Shown in pieces: positions 42,447 through 49,566 of a DNA stretch of 64,000 bases (the first letter of the stretch is position 1; the number at the start of each line of letters is the position of its first letter). This DNA comes from Streptomyces lincolnensis (GTDB lineage: Bacteria > Actinomycetota > Actinomycetes > Streptomycetales > Streptomycetaceae), in assembly GCF_001685355.1 (NCBI RefSeq), contig NZ_CP016438.1, positions 10,168,001 to 10,232,000 on the forward strand, given 5' to 3'. Position numbers and translations under genes: made by a program. The notes beneath the pieces were generated by a model. The model did not search any database. It saw only the letters and a list, made by a program, of their open reading frames with translations, and was not told the DNA's origin.

Positions 42447-43568
42447 TCAGCGGGCGGTGGCCGTCGCGGCGCGGCGCTCGCGGGTCGCGGCCGCGAGGTC
42501 CCGCAGCACGTCGACGGTGGCCTCCCAGCCCATGCAGGCGTCGGTGACGCTCTGGCCGAACACGGGCTCGGCGAGGCCGAGTTCCTGACGCCCGGGGATG
42601 AGGAAGCCCTCCAGCATGACGCCGCGGATGTCCATGTCGCCGGTCGCGACCTGGGCCCCTATCTCCCGGGCGACCAGGGCCTGGCGGTCGTGGTCCTTGC
42701 CGCTGTTGCCGTGGCTGGCGTCGATGACCAGGCCAGTCGGCAGTGCGGACGCCTTCAGCAGGCGCGCCGTCTCGCGCACGTCCTCGGCACGGTAGTTGGG
42801 CCGGCCCGACGCGCCCCGGAGCACCACGTGGCAGTCGGGGTTCCCGCTGGTGCGCAGGGTGACCGGCCTGCCGTCCGAGGCGATGCCGAGGTAGGCGTGA
42901 GGGGCGGCCGCGGACCGGATGGCGTCGACGGCGACGGTCACCGAGCCGTTGCTGCCGTTCTTCATGCCCACGGGCATGGGCAGACCGCTCGCCAGCTGGC
43001 GGTGCACCTGGCTCTCCACGGTCCGTGCGCCGATGGCGCCCCAGGAGACCAGGTCGGCCAGATACGGCGGAGCCGCCGGGCTCAGCCACTCCGTCGCGAT
43101 GGGCAGCCCCAGTTCGGCGACCTCCAGCATCAACGTCCGGGCCGTTCGCAGCCCCAGATTGAGATCCGGCCTGCCGTCCAGAGCCGGGTCGGTGAGCAGC
43201 CCGGTCCAGCCGACCGTGGTGCGGGGCTTCTCGACGTACACCCGCATGACCACCGCCAGGTCGTCGGCGAGGTCGGCGGCCAGTTCGGCCAGGGACTTCG
43301 CGTACGCGAGACCGGCGTCCACGTCGTGGACCGAGCACGGGCCGACCACGACGAGCAGGCGGTCGTCGTCACCGCTCAGCACACGGCGGGTCATCCCACG
43401 GCCGGCGTTCACCGAACGCTCCGCGGCCACGGTCAGGGGAAGCGCGCTCAGGAGCTCCGTGGGGGTGCTCGCCAGGTGCGTACGGCACTGCCCACCGATG
43501 CGCTCCGGCGTCACCTGTTCGATCCGGGAATCGGGTTTTGCTTCGGTCGGCATCTGAAGACTCTGCAT
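42447..43568 (-). CDS. 3-deoxy-7-phosphoheptulonate (DAHP) synthase, class I
   Basis: A 373-residue class I (AroF/G/H-type) DAHP synthase: VVVGPCSVHD, RVYVEKPRTTVGW, ATEWLSPAAPPYLADLVSWGA, MKNGSNGSV, IDASHGNSGKDH. It condenses phosphoenolpyruvate and erythrose-4-phosphate, the entry step of aromatic biosynthesis. Streptomycetes use a class II enzyme for primary metabolism, so a class I copy here is probably a pathway-dedicated, feedback-different form. ATG 43568 follows GAGGAAC. It is the first gene of the ten-gene leftward operon. Confidence 0.93.
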   Translation of the reverse strand: MQSLQMPTEAKPDSRIEQVTPERIGGQCRTHLASTPTELLSALPLTVAAERSVNAGRGMTRRVLSGDDDRLLVVVGPCSVHDVDAGLAYAKSLAELAADLADDLAVVMRVYVEKPRTTVGWTGLLTDPALDGRPDLNLGLRTARTLMLEVAELGLPIATEWLSPAAPPYLADLVSWGAIGARTVESQVHRQLASGLPMPVGMKNGSNGSVTVAVDAIRSAAAPHAYLGIASDGRPVTLRTSGNPDCHVVLRGASGRPNYRAEDVRETARLLKASALPTGLVIDASHGNSGKDHDRQALVAREIGAQVATGDMDIRGVMLEGFLIPGRQELGLAEPVFGQSVTDACMGWEATVDVLRDLAAATRERRAATATAR

Positions 43569-44020
43569 CGTTCCTCAATTCCTTCTGCTCAGTGCAGAAG
43601 TTGTGCGTCGGCAACGAATCATCCGGGCGTACCTGGATCTCTCAAGTGCCCATTCCGAAAGGCCGAACAGACTGGCTTGGAGATGGTCATTTCTCGGTAC
43701 AACCATCCGGCAGGCACACGAATTACCGTGCCCCATCCGCCGGACGCCCCGCCACCTGTGCCGCATGCAGCAAGTTGTTGTGCACGTAGCTGCACCGGGT
43801 GCGTGATGTCCAGCACACGAGGTTCAGAGCGGGATGAAGTCATTTCCGCTCTTCTACGATCTGACGTACGACTCTTCTACGACCTGACGTGCGACGACGT
43901 CTTGTCGTGGTCCCGCGTCGCAGCGCGGCGGGCCGACGGGCTCGCCCTGGCGCCGAAGCGCGGCCTCCACACGGGCAGTCGGAGACCACCCGAGAGCAGG
44001 TGGTGCAGGAATCCACCGAC
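43569..44020. promoter_or_regulatory. Upstream region of the ten-gene operon
   Basis: About 450 bp before the DAHP synthase, expected to hold the operon promoter. It is more AT-rich than its surroundings close to the gene (for example AATTCCTTCTGCTC near 43580). No reliable gene is seen; a 23-bp tandem repeat lies at 43849-43894. Confidence 0.4.
43849..43894. repeat. Two tandem 23-bp repeats
   Basis: Two head-to-tail copies of CTCTTCTACGA-(T/C)-CTGACGT-(A/G)-CGA, differing at two positions. The 23-bp period is not a multiple of three, so it is not coding-driven; about two helical turns separate equivalent points. It could be a protein-binding array or a replication-slippage scar. Confidence 0.8.
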
Positions 44021-44105
44021 ATGTTGCCGTCGGCCTTCTGGGCCTTTCACGAGCTCTACCATCAGGCCTGCTTCGAGTATGCCGCCGTGCGGTTACTCAG
44101 CTTGA
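44021..44105 (+). pseudogene. Remnant resembling the N-terminus of a sigma-factor-like gene
   Basis: MLPSAFWAFHELYHQACFEY resembles the start of streptomycete sigma-70-type regulators (FxAFxxLHHxxFxxYA). It degenerates after about 28 residues, and includes a TTA codon. No other region of such a gene is seen. Confidence 0.3.
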
Positions 44106-44159
44106 ACTCGGGCTTTCGTTGCTGCTCACAGGGCTTGATCCTCGGGGTGCGTCGTTGTC

Positions 44160-44525
44160 ATGAGGTATGCGCAGGGCGGCGGCCTGTCGGACGAGCGCCG
44201 GCAGTTCCGCGAGGGGATCCGCACGGTGGCCGCCGAGCGGTTCGCGCAGGGTGAGCCGAGTTCGGCGATCGCGAAGGAGTTACGAGTCGGCGTCCACTCC
44301 ATCCAGCGCTGGCGCAGGTTGTGGGACAAGGGAGGACCTCGGGCCCTGCGGTCTGCGGGATCCGCTTCGCCGCCGCGGTTGAGCGAGGCCCGGTTCGCCG
44401 TGCCGGAGGCGGAGTCGGCGAAGGGCCCGGTGGCGCACGGCTGGCCTGACCCGCGGTGGACGCTGTCCCGGGTCAAGACCGTGATCGGCCGTCGGAGCTA
44501 CACCCGGCAAGGGGTGCGCAAGCCG
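44160..44525 (+). pseudogene. IS630-family transposase remnant (N-terminal DNA-binding part)
   Basis: MRYAQGGGLSDERRQFREGI ... RFAQGEPSSAIAKELRVGVH ... WRRLWDKGGPRAL is the typical N-terminal winged-helix of streptomycete IS630 transposases, followed by GPVAHGWPDPRWTLSRVKTV. Family similarity ends near residue 120, and the DDE domain is missing. The continuing open frame is not transposase. Confidence 0.7.
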
Positions 44526-44544
44526 CGGTGTCGCGAGGATCTCC

Positions 44545-45430
44545 CGCCCACGCTCAGGAGTGATCAGCGGCCCCAGGACCGGATCGGTGAGCAACCCCAG
44601 CGGGCTGAATCCCGGGCCTCTGCGGCGACCCGGCCCCATGGGCCGGCAGGCGCGTAGCGATGGGTACCGTCCCGCATCGCGCTCAGTACGGCCTCGGCGG
44701 TCTTCCGGGCCGCCCCGCGGGCGGTCATCATCCCGAGCCAGTGATCGTCCCCGCCCAGCCGCCATCCGCCGCGCGCCGGCGTCATGGCCTCCACAGGCAG
44801 AATCTCGGGCAGGTAGCGCGGGTCGGCCACCAGGTTGCCGCAATCCCGGGAGTCGCTCGGAGCCAGCAGATGCCGGAGCTGGTTCAGCAGGACGGCGCTT
44901 CGCGGCCTTCCGAAGGGCAGCGCCTCTTCGAGCAGTGGCATGGCCTCCTCGTACTGTCCGCGCAGGGCCAGCAGGCGGGCCTCCTCCACATGGGCGTCCT
45001 GGGCGCGCGTGGTCGCGTTCACGAAGTCGGGTCTTTCCACCCGGTCGACGTGGAACGCTTGTAGACGAAGAGCGCCCACTCACCGTCCTGGTCGCTGTCG
45101 CCGTCCCGCGAGGTCTCAAGCCGACGGGCTACCGCGTCCAAGGCCACCGAGAGATAGGCGAACGGGTACAAAGGCCACCCGACGCATTGGAACATTGAGA
45201 CTTGCCGGGCCGGATCGGGTCCGCCCGGGGGTTCTGTCTCACCGCCTTGATCTTCACGCACGGGTTCTGGAGCGAGATCGACGCACCGTAGCGTCCGGAC
45301 GCACGCAGCCTGCTCAAGCGCGCCCTCGACGCTGTCGATGGCGGCGGGCAGTAGGCGCCATAGCCGCGGCCGCGGCTGCCGTCGGCCGTCCCCGCACCCC
45401 TCCGTGCGGTGCGTGGCGGTCGCGAGCGAT
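44545..45430 (-). pseudogene. Decayed leftward gene(s) of unknown function
   Basis: Minus-strand coding sequence continues through three frames: FAYLSVALDAVARRLETSRD, then VEEARLLALRGQYEEAMPLL and VEAMTPARGGWRLGGDDHWL, then LLTDPVLGPLITPERGREIL. This fits one gene with two frameshifts whose end was cut by the IS630 remnant. The middle piece has a TPR-like helix. No family was recognised. Confidence 0.4.
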
Positions 45431-45594
45431 GTCACCGCGGTGGTCCAACACGCGGCCCGCGTGGTCGGGGGCTGGCGAGACTTGCCGGCAGGACGGCATC
45501 CGTGCCGAAGCGGCCCGGCCTCAGCTGCTTCCGTCTTCTGGCCTAGTGCGCTGTCGTTCAGCCGCCCCGGCGCGGGCCCAACACGTCAAGGAGT

Positions 45595-46020
45595 CCTACC
45601 AGTTGACCTCCCAGCCGATCGACTTACAGCCGGTATACGATCCCGCCCGAGGGTGGGCCCACTTCGTCCTCTACACCGAACCCGACCGCGGCTTCGCCAG
45701 TGCCGGACTCAACGGCACGGTGTCCATCGAGCGGGAGTCGCCGTACGTCGGGAGTGGCTGAGCAGGCTGGAGCCGCGACCTCGGCAGCAACGCGGCACCG
45801 GAGCCGCCGGGCATCGCACGCGCGGCGGCGACCCTGTTGGACGCCCAAGAGCACGTCGGCGCAGGCCGCCTGGACCACGCGCGGCTCGCCCTGGACGCCG
45901 CCGACGACTTGCTCGCGCAGGCCCTGCTCACCCTGCGTCTCCTGCGCCTGGCGCTGTGCGCCGACAAGCGGCCCGGCAACGGCGAACAGCTCCCCAGGTG
46001 GTGCCGCTCCGTGACACGGC
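45595..46020 (+). pseudogene. Decayed rightward gene of unknown function
   Basis: PVYDPARGWAHFVLYTEPDR ... SIERESPYVGSG ends in a stop at about 45761. Protein-like sequence then continues (ARLALDAADDLLAQALLTLR) in another frame. It looks like one helical protein with a nonsense or frameshift mutation. The rest of 46021-46322 shows only a likely promoter for the next operon. Confidence 0.35.
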
Positions 46021-46322
46021 GGCGAGCGCGGCGGCCACCGGCAACGTCACTCGGAGCAGGCTGACGCCCGTTTGCCGGCTGCGGGCACCGGCGCGGCCGC
46101 GCGTCGGCCACAGCTCACGCACCCGCCCCGCCGTGGACGCCTCGCTCCGGCCGGAGCAGCCCCGTCCGGTGCCGCCTCCGGCATCCTCCGCCCGCCACGA
46201 CCTGGCCCCTGGACCGCCTAGCCTGAGCCCACATCCGGAGCCTGTCTCCCCCTCTCCAAGTGCCACGAACGCATGTGTCATAATCGGGCGCTGATCATGG
46301 CAAGTAACGACCGGGGGGCCGT

Positions 46323-46829
46323 GTGTACGCCGTTTCTCTGGATGCTCCCTATCTGGACACGGATGCGGATCAACTCTGCTTCTCGCTGGACTTGACGGAG
46401 CGTCCGGCACTGGCGGAACGTGCGGTGTCACTGGGCGGGCTGGACGTGCGGCTGCGGCTGCTGGGGGCCTCGCACCAGGTGTTCGCCGGTCCCGTGAGAG
46501 AGACGGTGGCCTGTCTGCAGGGCGCGGTGAGGGGTCTGCCAGAGACCTGCGCCCGGCAACTACCGGGCTGGGGCTACGATTTCGGCGCCACCACGCACCG
46601 GCTGATTCCGGCGGAATTCGGTGCCGAGGTGGCGCGCGTCCTCGGCCAGGCCGCCGACGCCGAGCACAGCCTGTGCGGAGTCTTCCCCGGTTCGCCGGAG
46701 GCGGTCACCGCGGTGGTCGTCGAGACGGTCGAGGGACCACACGGTCCCGGGCTCGTCTGGCGCACCTGGCACACGTATCCGCAAAACGGCCAGATCGTAT
46801 CGACGTACAGCCGGCTGGAGGCCCGATGA
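46323..46829 (+). CDS. DUF2617 family protein
   Basis: A 168-residue protein of the actinobacterial DUF2617 family (SLDAPYLDTDADQLCFSLDL start; LRLLGASHQVFAGPV; WGYDFGATTHRLIPAEFGA; TWHTYPQNGQIVSTYS end). The function is unknown. It is the first gene of a conserved four-gene block with a lipoprotein, a DUF350 membrane protein and an aminopropyltransferase. The start is GTG 46323, with only a weak purine-rich site. It is coupled to the next gene by an ATGA overlap. Confidence 0.82.
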   Translation: MYAVSLDAPYLDTDADQLCFSLDLTERPALAERAVSLGGLDVRLRLLGASHQVFAGPVRETVACLQGAVRGLPETCARQLPGWGYDFGATTHRLIPAEFGAEVARVLGQAADAEHSLCGVFPGSPEAVTAVVVETVEGPHGPGLVWRTWHTYPQNGQIVSTYSRLEAR

Positions 46830-47230
46830 ACAGCGCCCGACTCGTCCGCGCGGCGGTGGCGGCCGCGCTGGCCGCGACCCTGCTCACCGCCTGCTCCAGC
46901 GACGGGGACAGCGACGCGGTCCCGCGCGAGTGGATCAGGAAGACGTACACCGCGACCGGGGGCGACTGGCTCGACCCGCGCAGCAGTCCGAGCGAGGTCG
47001 CCCAGGCGATCCACTCCAAGCGCGCATCTGAGGACCGTGCCTCCGGCGACAGGATGGAGTTCCTGCGTTACGGCGACGACATGGTCACCGTCTCGCCGTA
47101 CCGGAGCGGCAGCCGGATCGAGATCGAGGACTACCGCAACGGCTACCACCGCCACCAACGGCACCTCACCTACTGGCCGAACCCGAACAGCGCGAGCTTC
47201 CGCGGCGGTGGCCCCGGCGAGGGCAAGTAG
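46826..47230 (+). CDS. DUF4247 lipoprotein
   Basis: A 134-residue lipoprotein: signal peptide with lipobox LLTAC (Cys near residue 23), then the DUF4247 body (WIRKTYTATGGDWLDPRSSP ... RIEIEDYRNGYHRH) and a glycine-rich tail (FRGGGPGEGK). It sits on the outer face of the cytoplasmic membrane. The function is unknown, but it always travels with the neighbouring DUF350 and aminopropyltransferase genes, as here. Confidence 0.85.
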   Translation: MNSARLVRAAVAAALAATLLTACSSDGDSDAVPREWIRKTYTATGGDWLDPRSSPSEVAQAIHSKRASEDRASGDRMEFLRYGDDMVTVSPYRSGSRIEIEDYRNGYHRHQRHLTYWPNPNSASFRGGGPGEGK

Positions 47231-47328
47231 CGCCCGGTGACCGGCTCGAACACCACCCGGCGCATCCCATGCTCCTCTCGCACAGCACCTGATCACGCCT
47301 CGACCCCGCCCCCAAGAAAGGCAACGCA

Positions 47329-47766
47329 GTGACCGAGATCTTCGAGTCGACCGGACAGGCCCTGCTCTACGGAATCGCGGGTCTCGTCGTGATGGCCGTC
47401 GGCTTCATCGCGCTCGACCTCGTCACGCCGGGCAAGCTGTACCACGTGGTATGGACCGACCGGAACCGCGGTGCGGCCGTCCTGCTGGGCAGCCAGTCCG
47501 TCGCCGTGGGCCTGGTCATCATGAAGGCCATCGAGGCCAGCGAGTCCGAACAGGGCCTCGGCTACGGCCTGGTCAGCACGCTGCTGTACGGCCTGGCCGG
47601 GGTGCTGGTGATGACCGTCGTCGGCATCGTGATCGGCGTGGTCACGCCGGGCCAGATGGGCGCGGTCGTCCTCGACGACGAGGGCAGCCGTCCGCACCCC
47701 GCCGCCTGGGTCCAGGCCGGCATGTACCTGGGCACCGGGTTCATGGTCGGCGCGGCGATCTCGTAA
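47329..47766 (+). CDS. DUF350 membrane protein
   Basis: A 145-residue membrane protein with four hydrophobic segments arranged as two DUF350 repeats (ALLYGIAGLVVMAVGFIALD and TLLYGLAGVLVMTVVGIVIG are clear duplicates). The start is GTG 47329, behind an AAAGGCAACG site. DUF350 proteins are predicted inner-membrane components of an envelope stress or polyamine-linked system. It is followed 12 bp later by the aminopropyltransferase gene. Confidence 0.88.
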   Translation: MTEIFESTGQALLYGIAGLVVMAVGFIALDLVTPGKLYHVVWTDRNRGAAVLLGSQSVAVGLVIMKAIEASESEQGLGYGLVSTLLYGLAGVLVMTVVGIVIGVVTPGQMGAVVLDDEGSRPHPAAWVQAGMYLGTGFMVGAAIS

Positions 47767-47778
47767 CGCCGCCCCACG

Positions 47779-49383
47779 ATGAGCGCCACCACCGTGCAAG
47801 GCCGCGACACCATCGCGGCACCCGCAGGCCCCCCGGCCGTCAAGCACACCCGGGGGGCTCGCTTCCTGCTGCTCTTCGCCGTCTTCCTCTGCGCGGCCTG
47901 CGGCCTCGTGTACGAGCTGGCCCTGACCGCGCTGGGCAGCTACCTCATCGGCAATTCGGTGCTGCAGACCTCCGTGGTGATCTCCGTGATGGTGTGCGCC
48001 ATGGGGCTCGGCTCCCTCGCCGCCAAACCCCTGCGCCACCGCCCGGTGGGCGCGTTCGCGCTCGTGGAGGGCGTGCTGGCGCTGGTCGGCGGGCTGTCAG
48101 TGCTGGTGCTGTACGCGGCGTTCGCCTGGCTCCAGCTGTACACCCCGGCGATGATCGTGGTCGCGGTGGCCGTCGGCATGCTGATCGGCGCGGAGATTCC
48201 GCTGCTCATGACTCTGCTTCAGCGGATCCGGAAGCAGGAGGCGGGCAGTGCGGTCGCCGACATGTTCGCCGTCGACTACATCGGGGCGCTGGTCGGCGGC
48301 CTGGGCTTCCCGCTGTGGCTCCTGCCGACGTTCGGCCAGCTGAAGGGCACGCTGGTGGTCGGCGCGGTCAACGCGGTGGCCGGGGTCATCGTGGTGGTGT
48401 TCATCTTCCGCCGGCAGATGCGGCGCTGGGTGCGCAGCGCCCTGCTGGCCGGGGTCACGGCGGTCCTGGCCGTGCTCGGTACGACGTACGCGTTCGCGGA
48501 CGACCTGGAGGTGACCGCGCGCCAGCAGATGTACCGGGACCCGATCGTCCACGCGGAGACGACGTCGTACCAGGAGATCGTCGTCACCCGCTCCACCGCC
48601 TTCACCGGCGAACCGGACATCCGCCTCTTCCTCAACGGCGATCTCCAGTTCAGCTCCGTCGACGAGTACCGCTACCACGAGTCCCTCGTCCACCCCGCCC
48701 TCGCCGGCTCCCGCGCCAACGTGCTGATCATGGGCGGCGGCGACGGACTCGCTCTGCGCGAGGTGCTGCGCTACGACGACGTCCAGCACGTCACGCTCGT
48801 GGAACTGGACCCGGCGATGACCCGGCTCGCCCGCGACTTCAAGCCCCTGCGCGACCTCAACGACAAGGCGCTGGGCGACCCGAGGGTCAAGGTCGTCAAC
48901 GCCGACGCCTTCAACTGGCTGCGCGGCGCCCGCCAGCACTACGACGCGGTCGTCCTCGACTTCCCCGACCCGGACACGGCGGCACTGGCCAAGCTGTACT
49001 CGGTGGAGTTCTACCACCTGCTCGGCCAGGTCCTGACGCCGCAGAGCAGGGTGATGGTGCAGAGCGGGTCGCCGTTCTTCGCGCCGAAGACGTTCTGGTC
49101 GATCGCGAAGACGATCGAGACGGCGGGCTACGCGACCACAGAGTTCCAGGTCGACGTACCGAGCTTCGGCAACTGGGGCTACGTCCTGGCCACCCCGCGC
49201 GGCGGTACGTCCCCACCGCTGCGGCTGGCAGCGGACGCCCCGAAACTGCGCTACCTGGACGAGGCGGTCCTGAAGGCCGCCACGGTGTTCCCCGTGGACC
49301 GCCGCCGCCAGGACGTCCGGCCGAGCACGCTGATGGACCCGGCCGTGCTGGAGTACGTGCTGGACGAGTGGGAGAACTACTGA
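47779..49383 (+). CDS. speE: Membrane-anchored polyamine aminopropyltransferase (spermidine synthase-like)
   Basis: A 534-residue fusion: seven predicted membrane helices (residues 28-230), then a cytoplasmic spermidine-synthase domain (235-520). Motifs include LFLNGDLQFSSVDEYRYHES, VLIMGGGDGLALREVL (nucleoside site), VELDPAMTRLAR and DAVVLDFPDPDTAAL with the catalytic Asp. It would transfer aminopropyl from decarboxylated S-adenosylmethionine to an amine, though membrane-bound members may have other acceptors. It is the last gene of its operon. Confidence 0.9.
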   Translation: MSATTVQGRDTIAAPAGPPAVKHTRGARFLLLFAVFLCAACGLVYELALTALGSYLIGNSVLQTSVVISVMVCAMGLGSLAAKPLRHRPVGAFALVEGVLALVGGLSVLVLYAAFAWLQLYTPAMIVVAVAVGMLIGAEIPLLMTLLQRIRKQEAGSAVADMFAVDYIGALVGGLGFPLWLLPTFGQLKGTLVVGAVNAVAGVIVVVFIFRRQMRRWVRSALLAGVTAVLAVLGTTYAFADDLEVTARQQMYRDPIVHAETTSYQEIVVTRSTAFTGEPDIRLFLNGDLQFSSVDEYRYHESLVHPALAGSRANVLIMGGGDGLALREVLRYDDVQHVTLVELDPAMTRLARDFKPLRDLNDKALGDPRVKVVNADAFNWLRGARQHYDAVVLDFPDPDTAALAKLYSVEFYHLLGQVLTPQSRVMVQSGSPFFAPKTFWSIAKTIETAGYATTEFQVDVPSFGNWGYVLATPRGGTSPPLRLAADAPKLRYLDEAVLKAATVFPVDRRRQDVRPSTLMDPAVLEYVLDEWENY

Positions 49384-49389
49384 CCGCCC

Positions 49390-49540
49390 GCCGCGAGTCA
49401 CTGTCTTTTCGACCAGCTCGCCGAAGGCATCGACCGTCTCCTCCAGCGGCACGGTGCGGTCCTCGGCGTGGGCCCACAGGAGATCGATGTGCTCGACTCC
49501 CAGAGTCCCAGGCTCGCCTCCACACCGGTGTGGACGGCGC
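49390..49540 (-). pseudogene. Aldo/keto reductase fragment
   Basis: Minus-strand GVEHIDLLWAHAEDRTVPLE followed by ETVDAFGELV is the characteristic beta4-loop segment of aldo/keto reductases. The VEASL segment before it is in another frame, and nothing else of the roughly 320-residue protein remains. Confidence 0.6.
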
Positions 49541-49566
49541 GGCGGGACGGCGGTTCAGGTGCGGGA

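Noticed and set aside
42391..43338. N-terminal extension of the LuxC-like reductase
   Set aside because: The extension overlaps the DAHP synthase gene in the same direction but another frame and is Arg-rich. The family fold begins at ATG 42390.
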